Origin: Parcubacteria group bacterium
Lineage (GTDB): Bacteria > Patescibacteriota > Minisyncoccia > UBA6257 > JACRHW01
Assembly: GCA_016211955.1 (NCBI GenBank)
Contig: JACRHX010000020.1
Span: forward strand, 1 to 16,294
Direction: 5' to 3'
Length of the DNA stretch: 16,294 nt
The notes under the pieces were generated by a model. That model saw only the letters and a program-made list of their open reading frames with translations. It was not told the DNA's origin and did no database searches. The position numbers were made by a program, and so were the translations under genes. Shown in pieces: positions 6,340-13,681 of this stretch (position 1 is its first letter; each line of letters starts with the position of its first letter).

Positions 6340-7767
6340 ATGAAAACGCCGAAATATATTTTTATTGTTGGTGGTGTGATGTCGAGCGTCGGTAAGGGTG
6401 TTGCTACGGCTTCCATTGGAAAAATTTTGCAATCACGTGGGTTTGAGGTGACTTCGATGAAAATCGACCCCTACGTGAATGTTGATGCAGGTACTATGAA
6501 CCCCACTGAACATGGTGAAGTTTTTGTTTTAGATGATGGCACCGAATGCGATCAAGACATGGGGAACTATGAACGTTTCTTACATCGTGATCTTCCGGGC
6601 ATGAATTATATGACGACAGGAAGCGTCTACCAAGCGGTAATTGAGCGGGAGAGAAGGATGGAATATGGTGGAAAATGTGTTGAGGTGGTTCCTCATATTC
6701 CTCTCGAGGTGATTAGCCGGATCAATTGTGCGGCACATACGGCAAAGGCTGATATCGTTACTATAGAAATTGGGGGTACGGTAGGTGAGTATCAGAATGT
6801 GCTTTTTCTTGAAGCAGTTCGTATGCTACGTATTGAGCATCCAGGAGACGTGCTTGTTGTCTTGGTAAGTTATCTTCCTACTTTAGGCGAGGATAATGAA
6901 TTAAAAACGAAACCAACACAGTATGCGGTGCGTACGTTACAATCAACGGGTCTTCAGCCAGACATTATTTTAGCACGCGCAAAACACGCTCTTGATACAA
7001 AAAGAAAAGAAAAAATTGCTTTTAATTGTAACTTGCGTGAAGAGGATATTATTTCAGCACCTGATGTTTCGAGCCTGTACGATATTCCCCTTAATTTTGA
7101 AAAAGATAATTTAGGTAACATTATTTTAGAAAAACTTTCCTTGCGGGCGCGGAAGAAAGATATGCGCGATTGGGGTAAGCTTGCGGGGCGTATTCATGGG
7201 GCAAAGGAAACGGTTAAGATTGGTATTGTTGGTAAATATTTTTTGAGCGGAAAATTTATTCTTTCTGATTCTTATATTTCTGTTATCGAGGCGATTAGGC
7301 ATGTGGCAGCATTTTGGAGGGTGGTACCCAAAATCGAATGGCTTGACTCTGAACAGTTCGAGCGTGATATCAATACATTACAACAGCTTAGTGAATATGG
7401 TGGTATTATTGTACCGGGTGGTTTTGGCGGGCGTGGTATTGAGGGGAAGTTAAGTGCCATCCGCTATTGTCGTGAGCAGAAGATACCCTATCTTGGTCTT
7501 TGCTATGGTATGCAACTTGCTGTAGTGGAGTATGCTCGTAACGTGCTCGGACTTAAGAATGCAAATACGACAGAGATTGATCCTAAGACAAAGTATCCAG
7601 TTATTGATATCTTGCCCGAACAGAAAAGGCTTATGGTGCAAAAGAAATTTGGAGGGACGATGCGTTTGGGTGCTTATCAGACCGTTTTGAAAGCAGAAAC
7701 CATTGCGGGGGAGATGCTTATAAAAAAGAGCATATTTCAGAACGTCATCGCCACCGTTATGAGGTAA
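6340..7767 (+). CDS. pyrG: CTP synthase, synthetase domain and start of glutaminase domain (frame-split)
   Basis: CTP synthase makes CTP from UTP, ATP and glutamine. The ATG at 6340 gives MKTPKYIFIVGGVMSSVGKG, the standard start with P-loop; an upstream GTG (6283) sits within a terminator and adds unlike sequence. The synthetase domain (about residues 1-270) has DPYVNVDAGTMNP, GEVFVLDDG, TIEIGGTVG and the KTKPTQ motif. The glutaminase (GATase-1) part has GGFGGRG and the nucleophile GLCYGMQ. Near residue 457 the frame diverges: it reads IAGEMLIKKS where the family expects ...AYKKEHISERHRHRYEVN, and it stops at TAA 7765. The His-Glu of the triad (QFHPE) lies in the next frame. Without frameshifting, only ammonia-dependent activity would be expected. 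Weak GAGAGAG SD. Confidence 0.92.
   Translation: MKTPKYIFIVGGVMSSVGKGVATASIGKILQSRGFEVTSMKIDPYVNVDAGTMNPTEHGEVFVLDDGTECDQDMGNYERFLHRDLPGMNYMTTGSVYQAVIERERRMEYGGKCVEVVPHIPLEVISRINCAAHTAKADIVTIEIGGTVGEYQNVLFLEAVRMLRIEHPGDVLVVLVSYLPTLGEDNELKTKPTQYAVRTLQSTGLQPDIILARAKHALDTKRKEKIAFNCNLREEDIISAPDVSSLYDIPLNFEKDNLGNIILEKLSLRARKKDMRDWGKLAGRIHGAKETVKIGIVGKYFLSGKFILSDSYISVIEAIRHVAAFWRVVPKIEWLDSEQFERDINTLQQLSEYGGIIVPGGFGGRGIEGKLSAIRYCREQKIPYLGLCYGMQLAVVEYARNVLGLKNANTTEIDPKTKYPVIDILPEQKRLMVQKKFGGTMRLGAYQTVLKAETIAGEMLIKKSIFQNVIATVMR
7707..7728 (+). other. Possible -1 frameshift signal in pyrG
   Basis: In the pyrG zero frame the codons ATA AAA AAG contain A-AAA-AAG (7722-7728), the heptamer used by E. coli dnaX. 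A purine-rich GGGGGAG (7707-7713) lies 8 bases upstream, like the dnaX stimulatory SD. A -1 slip gives GAG next and then continues EHISERHRHRYEVN to the CTP synthase C-terminus. No strong downstream hairpin is visible; only 4-bp pairings such as AACG/CGTT. A single-base error in the G5 or A6 run would look the same. Confidence 0.45.
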
Positions 7768-7979
7768 ACCCTTTATATGTAAAACGTTTGGAGCGTGCGG
7801 GGATTATATTTTCTGGACAATCGCCGAATCGTCGACTTATGGAAATTTTAGAACTCCCACGGGGTGTGCATCCATTTTTTGTGGGAACACAGTTTCATCC
7901 GGAATTAAAGTCACGTCCACTTGATCCACACCCACTTTTTATGGAATTTATTGAAATAGCGAGAAAGCGAGGTGTATAA
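7728..7979 (+). CDS. pyrG: CTP synthase C-terminal part in -1 frame
   Basis: Read from GAG 7728 in the -1 frame: EHISERHRHRYEVNPLYVKRLERAG, then FSGQSPNRRLMEI, VGTQFHPELKSRPLDPHPLF. This is the missing last ~80 residues of CTP synthase, including the ERHRHRYE hallmark and the glutaminase His/Glu (QFHPE). A translation starting at GTG 7788 alone would lack the ERHRHRYE stretch and has no plausible role. It ends at TAA 7977-7979, followed 51 bp later by the HIT gene. Confidence 0.85.
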   Translation, partial: EHISERHRHRYEVNPLYVKRLERAGIIFSGQSPNRRLMEILELPRGVHPFFVGTQFHPELKSRPLDPHPLFMEFIEIARKRGV

Positions 7980-8030
7980 TATTTGTGCTACTTTGTGTGT
8001 GGTGGGATAAGAGTTTTTCTTTTAATTAAT

Positions 8031-8492
8031 ATGACAAAATGTATTTTTTGTAGTATTGCAAAAGGTGGGGCGCCAGCGCACGTAATTTGGGAGGATGATG
8101 CGCATATGGCGTTTCTTTCTATTTTCCCCAACACGGAGGGTTTTTCCGTGGTGATTACCAAAGAACATTATCCGAGTTATGTTTTTGATCTACCAGAAAA
8201 TGTTTTGAGGGGTCTTGTTACTGCAACGCGTGAGGTGGCGAAAAAATTAGATAGTGCTTTCGAGGACGTTGGAAGAACGGGAATGGTATTTGAGGGGTTT
8301 GGCGTGGACCATGTTCACGCAAAACTTTTTCCTATGCACGGAACGAAGATGGGCGATTGGAAGGCATTAAAATCAAACGTAGATAAATACTTCGATCGGT
8401 ATGAAGGGTACATTTCTTCGCATGATTATAAGCGTGCAGATGATGGGAAGCTTGCGGAACTAGCACAAAAAATTAGAGAGTCTAAAGACTAG
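8031..8492 (+). CDS. HIT-family protein (nucleotide hydrolase/transferase type)
   Basis: About 153 aa. HIT proteins act on nucleoside phosphate conjugates. The N-terminal MTKCIFCSIAKG carries the CxxC typical of bacterial HIT proteins, and the WEDD...AFLSIFPNTEGFSVVITKEHY block is the usual first half. The catalytic motif reads H94-V-H96-A-K98-L-F-P: the first two histidines remain (the second is the nucleophile in Hint), but the third is Lys. ATG 8031 is chosen because it starts the family sequence; an upstream in-frame GTG (7983) adds 16 odd residues. No SD. It overlaps the convergent transporter gene by 11 bp at the 3' ends. Confidence 0.9.
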   Translation: MTKCIFCSIAKGGAPAHVIWEDDAHMAFLSIFPNTEGFSVVITKEHYPSYVFDLPENVLRGLVTATREVAKKLDSAFEDVGRTGMVFEGFGVDHVHAKLFPMHGTKMGDWKALKSNVDKYFDRYEGYISSHDYKRADDGKLAELAQKIRESKD

Positions 8493-9756
8493 TAATAAGC
8501 AGCGCGGTAGCGGCGATGGACATGATAAGCGCGATTGTTATTCCAAAGATATTTTGCAGTGGGGAGTTTGTGTGACTTCCCATTATTTTTTTATTGTTGC
8601 AGATGGCGAGAATAATGAAGATGAGAATTGGCGCAATGATGCCGTTTAGGGCAGCTGTGTAGTAAAGGAGCCTGAAGGCGGGAATTCCTAGAAAATTTAT
8701 TCCGATGCCAGCACACAGAGAGAGCGCTATGATGCTGTAGAATTTTGCTCCTGCTTTTGGAGAAAGAGAAAGCCCTACTTTCCATCCCGTGGCTTCGGAT
8801 ATTGCATAAGCAGCGGATCCAGCAAGGACAGGGACGGCAAGCAGACCAGTTCCTATAATTCCAAGTGTAAATAATATAAAAGCAAAATTGCCTGCAACGG
8901 GGCGTAGCGCTTCTGCCACCTGGGCTGCAGTATTGACGCTTGTAATTCCTTGGGCGTGCAGTGTTGCTGCGCCGGTGGCAATAATGAAAAACATAATAAG
9001 GTTTGAGAACAGCATTCCTATAATAGTATCGGTGCGCAGAAGGTTTATGTTTTTCTTTGTTACTCTTGGTGCCTCTCTACCCAGTTCTTTAATGGCTCCA
9101 CTGGTAACCTCTTCTTCTGCCTCTTCGGCTGCTTGCCAGAAGAAAAGATAGGGGGATATGGTCGTGCCGAGAATAGCAACGATATTTAATATGAATTCTT
9201 TTGTAAAAGAAACCTGCGGAATAACGGTATGGTAGAGTATTGTTTTCCAGTTTTGGGGAACGAGAAGTGCACTTGCTGCGTAAGCTAAGAGTGAAAGCGC
9301 GAAGTATTTTAAAAACTGTGAGTATCTCGCGTAGGAGACAAAAATTTCGAGGATGAGTATAAGTCCCGCAAATCCAATGATGAATAAGAGAAGTGGGGGG
9401 GTCGGCACAACGAGTTGGCTTACCGCTGCCATCGCTCCAAGGTCGGCGCCTATATTGATGGCGTTTGCGACAAATAAAAGCCCGACAGCGCCATAGAGGA
9501 TTGTTTTTGAAAAATGTTTTTTTATAACGCCCGAGAGACTATCTCCTGTAATAAGACCAATACGACCACACATCTCTTGTATGGCGATCATGAATGGTAG
9601 AGAGAAAAGAGGTGTCCAGAGTTGTGTAAGACCAAACTGTGCTCCCGTTTGTGCGTAAGTCGCGATCCCGGACGGGTCATCATCTGCAGCGCCCGCAATA
9701 AATCCGGGCCCTATTTTTTTAAAAAATGTAGTAATGAAATTTCCTTTTTGTTTCAT
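8482..9756 (-). CDS. NRAMP-related divalent metal transporter
   Basis: 424 aa, about 11 hydrophobic helices. The N-terminus FFKKIGPGFIAGAADDDPSGIATYAQTGAQFG matches NRAMP/MntH TM1, but the metal-site motif DPGN is DPSG (27-30), and the TM6 motif MPH is replaced by SPY (201-203) in GTTISPYLFFWQAAEEAEEE. NRAMP-related Mg2+ transporters (NRMT) are described with TM1/TM6 changes of this kind, so Mg2+/Mn2+ uptake is the best guess rather than classical Mn/Fe; substrate not provable here. It is divergent from the sigma gene and convergent with the HIT gene. Its start lies 6 bp after a -10-like TATCAT, so it may be leaderless. Confidence 0.92.
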   Translation of the reverse strand: MKQKGNFITTFFKKIGPGFIAGAADDDPSGIATYAQTGAQFGLTQLWTPLFSLPFMIAIQEMCGRIGLITGDSLSGVIKKHFSKTILYGAVGLLFVANAINIGADLGAMAAVSQLVVPTPPLLLFIIGFAGLILILEIFVSYARYSQFLKYFALSLLAYAASALLVPQNWKTILYHTVIPQVSFTKEFILNIVAILGTTISPYLFFWQAAEEAEEEVTSGAIKELGREAPRVTKKNINLLRTDTIIGMLFSNLIMFFIIATGAATLHAQGITSVNTAAQVAEALRPVAGNFAFILFTLGIIGTGLLAVPVLAGSAAYAISEATGWKVGLSLSPKAGAKFYSIIALSLCAGIGINFLGIPAFRLLYYTAALNGIIAPILIFIILAICNNKKIMGSHTNSPLQNIFGITIALIMSIAATALLITSL

Positions 9757-9762
9757 GTGTGT

Positions 9763-9768
9763 ATGATA
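9763..9768 (-). promoter_or_regulatory. Extended -10 of the transporter gene
   Basis: On the minus strand TGG-TATCAT precedes the ATG (complement of 9754-9756) by 6 bp. The TG one base before TATCAT is an extended -10. The expected start of transcription falls on or next to the A of ATG. The -35 is poor (TTTCAA, 16 bp upstream). Confidence 0.5.
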
Positions 9769-9795
9769 CCACAGAGTGATTTGGTTGAAATAACA

Positions 9796-9822
9796 TTGAC
9801 TTGGATGGTGTAGTAATATAGA
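9796..9822 (+). promoter_or_regulatory. Candidate promoter of the sigma factor gene
   Basis: TTGACT (9796-9801) with TATAGA (9817-9822) after a 15-bp spacer, in the 80-bp divergent region between transporter and sigma gene. A sigma-70-type guess only; an ECF-type autoregulated promoter cannot be excluded. The untranslated leader would be very short. Confidence 0.35.
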
Positions 9823-9836
9823 GATAGGGCTATATT

Positions 9837-10397
9837 ATGAAGGAACAAACTGATGAGGAGGTTGCGATGAGCGTGCAGCGAGGCGATAAAGAATTATTCG
9901 GAGTTTTAATTGATCGCTATGAAGAAAAGATAACTCGCTATGCACGTAAGTTTCTCTCTCATAATGATGATACAAAAGATCTTGTGCAGGAGGTATTCAT
10001 TAAGGCGTATACTAATTTGTACAGTTTCGATGGAACACGGCGTTTTTCTCCATGGATCTATCGTATTGCGCACAATGAATTTGTAAATGCACTGAGGAAG
10101 AAATCGAAGGAACGAATATTTTCCTTTGATTTTGATACTTTTTTTGTTTCTGCCCCACAAGAAGAGGTTGCTGAAGATACTGTTTTAAAAAGAAATACCG
10201 CACGCATGCTCGAACAACATCTCGATGCATTGCCTTTAAAATATCGTGAACCTCTTGTGCTCTATTATCTCGAAGGGATTGAGTATAAAGAAATTGCAGA
10301 GGTGCTACAGGTTCCTATCTCTACAGTAGGGGTTCGTTTGTGGCGTGGAAAAAAGATATTACAAGAAGTGATGCATCATTTAGATATATCACTATGA
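9837..10397 (+). CDS. ECF-type RNA polymerase sigma factor
   Basis: 186 aa. Sigma region 2 spans roughly residues 20-90 (LIDRYEEKITRYARKF, DLVQEVFIKAYTNL, FSPWIYRIAHNEFVNALRKK) and region 4 roughly 130-180 (LPLKYREPLVLYYLEGIEYKEIAEVLQVPISTVGVRLWRGKKIL, a helix-turn-helix). There is no region 1 or 3, as in ECF sigma factors. It would direct polymerase to a small stress or envelope regulon. AGGG (9826-9829) may serve as SD. The stop TGA overlaps the start of the next gene (ATGA), so the membrane protein is translationally coupled and is a candidate anti-sigma partner. Confidence 0.93.
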   Translation: MKEQTDEEVAMSVQRGDKELFGVLIDRYEEKITRYARKFLSHNDDTKDLVQEVFIKAYTNLYSFDGTRRFSPWIYRIAHNEFVNALRKKSKERIFSFDFDTFFVSAPQEEVAEDTVLKRNTARMLEQHLDALPLKYREPLVLYYLEGIEYKEIAEVLQVPISTVGVRLWRGKKILQEVMHHLDISL

Positions 10398-11161
10398 ATC
10401 ACAGAGAAGATATAACATTACGTGATCGTATTATCAAAGCCATCCAGAGTGGGCAGGTTACTATGCGTCCTCGATGGCATTTTATCCTCAAGACAATTCT
10501 TGTGGCTACGGGTGTAATGGTTGTTTTCTTGGGGCTTCTTTATATAATTAGTTTTATTATTTTTATCCTTCAGCATACCGGACTCTTGTTTGTTCCTCTT
10601 TTTGGTATGGGGGGAATCTATCGTTTACTTTTTTCGCTTCCGTGGGTACTTATTTTTCTTTCTTTCTCTTTCCTTGTGGTGCTTGAAATTCTTGTTCGAC
10701 GGCATGCATTTGCTTATCGACGACCGCTTCTCTATTCAATTATGGGTATTCTTACTATCGTAATTATTGGTGGTATCGTAGTTGCGCAGACTTCGTTTCA
10801 TAGCAGACTATTAAGACACGCGCGTGAGGATAGACTTCCTTTTGCAGGAGGATTCTATCGTTCATTTGCCGGAGGAAGGCTAGAAAATGTTGTGAGGGGT
10901 CATATTATAGGAAAAACAAAAGATGGATTTTTTATTGAGGATATGGATAATAACGAGATTTTTGTGACAATAACCCCACACACCCGTTTTCCTTTTGGTA
11001 TGGATTTTAATGGGGGAGATATTGTGGTTGTTTTTGGTGATCGTAAGGGAAGCAGTACTGTTTCCGCTTTTGGAATTAAAAGGGTGGGTGATGACGCAGA
11101 TCCTGAGGCACAAAGATGGTCTTCACGCCAGCGTGGAGGACGTGGCTATAGAATGAAATAA
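10394..11161 (+). CDS. Membrane protein coupled to the sigma factor, possible anti-sigma type
   Basis: About 255 aa from ATG 10394, which overlaps the sigma stop by 4 bp (ATGA). A soluble N-terminus of about 28 residues is followed by hydrophobic stretches at about 29-58, 66-99 and 112-131, then about 115 outside or inside residues. The C-terminal domain (VRGHIIGKTKDGFFIEDMDNNEIFVTITPHTRF...GGDIVVVFGDRKGSSTVSAFGIKRV) resembles small beta-barrel DUF5666-like domains, and the last residues are Arg/Gly-rich. No anti-sigma domain (ASD/zinc HxxxCxxC) is visible, so the anti-sigma role is inferred from position only. Expected to act at the membrane. Confidence 0.8.
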   Translation: MNHREDITLRDRIIKAIQSGQVTMRPRWHFILKTILVATGVMVVFLGLLYIISFIIFILQHTGLLFVPLFGMGGIYRLLFSLPWVLIFLSFSFLVVLEILVRRHAFAYRRPLLYSIMGILTIVIIGGIVVAQTSFHSRLLRHAREDRLPFAGGFYRSFAGGRLENVVRGHIIGKTKDGFFIEDMDNNEIFVTITPHTRFPFGMDFNGGDIVVVFGDRKGSSTVSAFGIKRVGDDADPEAQRWSSRQRGGRGYRMK

Positions 11162-11227
11162 TGGCAGGTGATGGGGTGTAGTAATAAGTGATCGCGATTA
11201 AGGTACTAATTTTTTAAAAAACAATAA

Positions 11228-11368
11228 TATGCCAGGTAGTGAAAATTCGACACAAGGGTTTAACTCACTATGTGGCATAGTAAAAAGTCGTCTTAGAAAA
11301 TGAAGTTATAAACTAGGATTTGATGAAGCAGCTATCGGCTGCAAGTCGAATTTCTACTACCTGGTATG
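11228..11368. mobile_element. MITE-like element with 4-bp TATG flanking repeats
   Basis: The 133-bp element (11232-11364) has 20-bp terminal inverted repeats: CCAGGTAGTGAAAATTCGAC (11232-11251) against GTCGAATTTCTACTACCTGG (11345-11364), with two mismatches. It is flanked by TATG at 11228-11231 and 11365-11368, as expected for a 4-bp target duplication. Inside are two hairpins, ACTATG-TGG-CATAGT (11267-11281) and GCAGC-TATCG-GCTGC (11328-11342). No ORF for a transposase is inside, so it would be non-autonomous. Removing the element and one TATG restores ATAATATGAAAAATAAA with the same ATG. Confidence 0.7.
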
Positions 11369-11842
11369 AAAAATAAATTAGTGATAGGTAGCATGTTGGT
11401 TCTTTCTGGGGTAGTTTTGTTTGGTGTAAACTCCGTTTCTGCGCGCGGATTTGATATTATGATGGGACGGGGTTTTGTGGTTCCTACCCCCGATGAAATA
11501 GCGACACGTCAACAAGCTATGTTTCAGAATGAAGCAACATTGCTTGGTATAAGTATTGATGAGGTAAAAAATGCATGGGCCGAGGGGAAATCGATGCAAC
11601 AACTTATGAAGGACAAGGGTATTACCGAAGCGCAGGTTGCACAACGAAAGAGAGATGCAGAACTTGCGCAATTTAAAACACAACTACAAACACTTGTAAC
11701 GAAGTGGATTATCACGCAAGCACAGGCAGATAAGCGTCTAGTAACTATGCAGGCACAACCACAATCTAAAATGAAGAGTGGTGTGGAGAAGAGACGCGGT
11801 GGTATTATGGGGAGGGGTCATCGAGGAGGTTTTTGGTTCTAA
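11366..11842 (+). CDS. Small exported protein, Gly/Arg-rich tail
   Basis: 158 aa. Signal peptide: MKNKLVIGSMLVLSGVVLFGVNSVSA, likely cleaved near SVSA-RG. The mature part has a helical repeat (TLLGISIDEVKNAWAEGKSMQQLMKDKGITEAQVAQ, then LVTKWIITQAQADKRL), a pattern seen in exported proteins of unknown function in Firmicutes and others. The tail is Gly/Arg-rich (RRGGIMGRGHRGGFWF). ATG 11366 is regenerated by the flanking repeat of the MITE-like element, whose right arm ends 1 bp before it, so any native leader lies 133 bp further upstream. MacA follows 6 bp after the stop. Role unknown; context suggests export-linked. Confidence 0.8.
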   Translation: MKNKLVIGSMLVLSGVVLFGVNSVSARGFDIMMGRGFVVPTPDEIATRQQAMFQNEATLLGISIDEVKNAWAEGKSMQQLMKDKGITEAQVAQRKRDAELAQFKTQLQTLVTKWIITQAQADKRLVTMQAQPQSKMKSGVEKRRGGIMGRGHRGGFWF

Positions 11843-11848
11843 TATAAG

Positions 11849-13675
11849 ATGAAGCGTTTTCTCTCGCTTATTACCATTAAACACATAAAGGCTTATGTCC
11901 ACGCGCATCGCTGGACGAGCCTTTTTGTTTTCTGTGCAGTTCTTGGGTTGGGATATTGGGGTATAAGAGCGGTTACTAATACAAACAGAGAGACGCGATA
12001 TGTAACCGCATTAGTAGAGAGGGGGACACTTGTTACTTCTATTACAGGAAGTGGACAAGTATCTGCATCGAATCAGGTTGATTTGAAACCAAAGGTGTCG
12101 GGTGATGTTGTCTATATTGGTGTACAAAATGGGCAAGAAGTGCATGCTGGTGCTTTGATCGCGCAGCTCAATGCGCGTGATGCACAGAAGGCGGTGCGTG
12201 ATGCGGAGGCGAATCTTGCGAGTGCAAAACTTTCTCTAGAGAAGCTTCAGAAACCTGCGGATACTTTATCTCTCATTCAGGCGGAGAATACGCTTGCGCG
12301 CGCGAAGGAGTCGAAGCAAAATGCCGAGGATGCTTTACAAAAAGGATACGAAGATGGTTTTAATACCGTTTCAAATGCATTTATTGACATACCAGGCATT
12401 GTTACTGGGCTTCAGGATCTTCTCTATCTAAGTACCGTATCTGGTGCGAGTGGGTTGTGGAATATAAACTATTATTCAAGCATAGCGGCGCAGTACAATG
12501 ACAAGGCAACTATGTTTAGAGATGATGCGGATACAAAATATCGTTCTACGCGCGATGCATACGACAAAAACTTTCTTACGTATAAGCAAACAAATCGAAC
12601 TTCTGATAGAGCGATTATCGAAGCGCTGATTATTGAAACATATGAAACAACGCGAAGTACTGCTGAAGCGGTAAAAAGTGCGACGAACCTTATTCAGCTC
12701 TATCAAGATAATCTTTCGGAACATAGTCTTACTCCCGCATCGCTTTCCAATACACATATTTCTACTCTTAACTCTTATACTACTAAGTTAAACGCACATC
12801 TTTTAGGTCTTCTTTCTATAAAAAATACGATTCAAAATAATAAGAATGCATTAATAAACGCAGAACGTACCATTTCAGAGACAGATGCCTCACTTACAAA
12901 ACTTAAAAACGGAGCAGATACACTTGATATCCAAGGATCAGAACTTTCCGTAAAACAAAGAGAAAATGCACTCCTTGACGCAAGGGAAAGGCTTGTCGAT
13001 TATTTTATCTACGCTCCTTTTGCAGGTACTATCGCAAAGCTTAATGTTAAGAGAGCAGATTCGGTAACTAACGGCACGATAGCAGCTACGCTTATTACAA
13101 CTCAAAAAATCGCTGAAATTTCTTTAAATGAGGTTGATGTCTCAAAAATAAAGGTAGGTCAAAAGACGACACTTACGTTTGATGCCATAAGTGGCTTGAG
13201 TATTGCGGGGAGTGTCGTAGAAGTTGATACGATAGGGACGGTATCTCAGGGCGTTGTTACCTATAATGTAAAAATTGGTTTTGATACACAGGATGATCGT
13301 ATAAAACCAGGCATGAGTGTAAGCGCCGCAATTATTACAGATATAAAACAAGACGTACTTATGGTCCTACAAAGCGCAGTAAGGTCTCGGGGTAGTTCTT
13401 ATTATGTAGAGATGTTTAATCCACCCCTTGTTGCAACAGGAGGAATACAGGGTACAACTTCGTCTCTCACACCACAGCAACGTTCTGTAGAGGTGGGAAT
13501 TTCAAATGATACATCGTATGAGGTTATCTCTGGACTCAAGGAAGGGGATCAGATTATTTCAAGAACAATTACTGCTACCACAAAGACTCAAACGACCACT
13601 CAGGCTCCAAGCTTGTTTGGAGCTCCTGGAGGAAATCGTGGTGGCGGCGGAGGGGGGGCGGGTCGTGGAAGATAA
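11849..13675 (+). CDS. MacA-like periplasmic adaptor (HlyD family)
   Basis: 608 aa. One N-terminal TM (about residues 24-43), then the lipoyl/biotinyl half-domain (ITGSGQVSASNQVDLKPKVSGDVVYIGVQNGQEVHAGALIAQL), a long helical hairpin, the second half (IYAPFAGTIAKLNVKRADSVTNGTIAATLI) and a beta-barrel part with KPGMSVSAAI. E. coli MacA is about 371 aa; the excess lies mostly in the hairpin, residues about 105-380, which includes a coiled-coil-like region and a polar/hydroxyl-rich central stretch. The tail is almost pure Gly/Arg. It would link the MacB-type ABC transporter to outer layers. It lies between the small exported gene and the ATPase, 6 bp on each side. Confidence 0.93.
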   Translation: MKRFLSLITIKHIKAYVHAHRWTSLFVFCAVLGLGYWGIRAVTNTNRETRYVTALVERGTLVTSITGSGQVSASNQVDLKPKVSGDVVYIGVQNGQEVHAGALIAQLNARDAQKAVRDAEANLASAKLSLEKLQKPADTLSLIQAENTLARAKESKQNAEDALQKGYEDGFNTVSNAFIDIPGIVTGLQDLLYLSTVSGASGLWNINYYSSIAAQYNDKATMFRDDADTKYRSTRDAYDKNFLTYKQTNRTSDRAIIEALIIETYETTRSTAEAVKSATNLIQLYQDNLSEHSLTPASLSNTHISTLNSYTTKLNAHLLGLLSIKNTIQNNKNALINAERTISETDASLTKLKNGADTLDIQGSELSVKQRENALLDARERLVDYFIYAPFAGTIAKLNVKRADSVTNGTIAATLITTQKIAEISLNEVDVSKIKVGQKTTLTFDAISGLSIAGSVVEVDTIGTVSQGVVTYNVKIGFDTQDDRIKPGMSVSAAIITDIKQDVLMVLQSAVRSRGSSYYVEMFNPPLVATGGIQGTTSSLTPQQRSVEVGISNDTSYEVISGLKEGDQIISRTITATTKTQTTTQAPSLFGAPGGNRGGGGGGAGRGR

Positions 13676-13681
13676 ATTGTT

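Noticed and set aside
7741..7762. Pseudoknot downstream of the pyrG slippery site (AACG/CGTT with TCAT/ATGA)
   Set aside because: The two 4-bp stems cross with zero-length connecting loops, which is not sterically reasonable, and each stem alone is weak.
11345..11364. Cas12a-like crRNA repeat, because AATTTCTACT is present
   Set aside because: The matching stem (GTAGA) is absent, there is no repeat-spacer array and no cas gene; the sequence is the arm of the inverted repeat.
11232..11364. IS200/IS605-type end or omega-RNA remnant
   Set aside because: That family lacks terminal inverted repeats and target duplications, both of which are present here, and no tnpA/tnpB is found.
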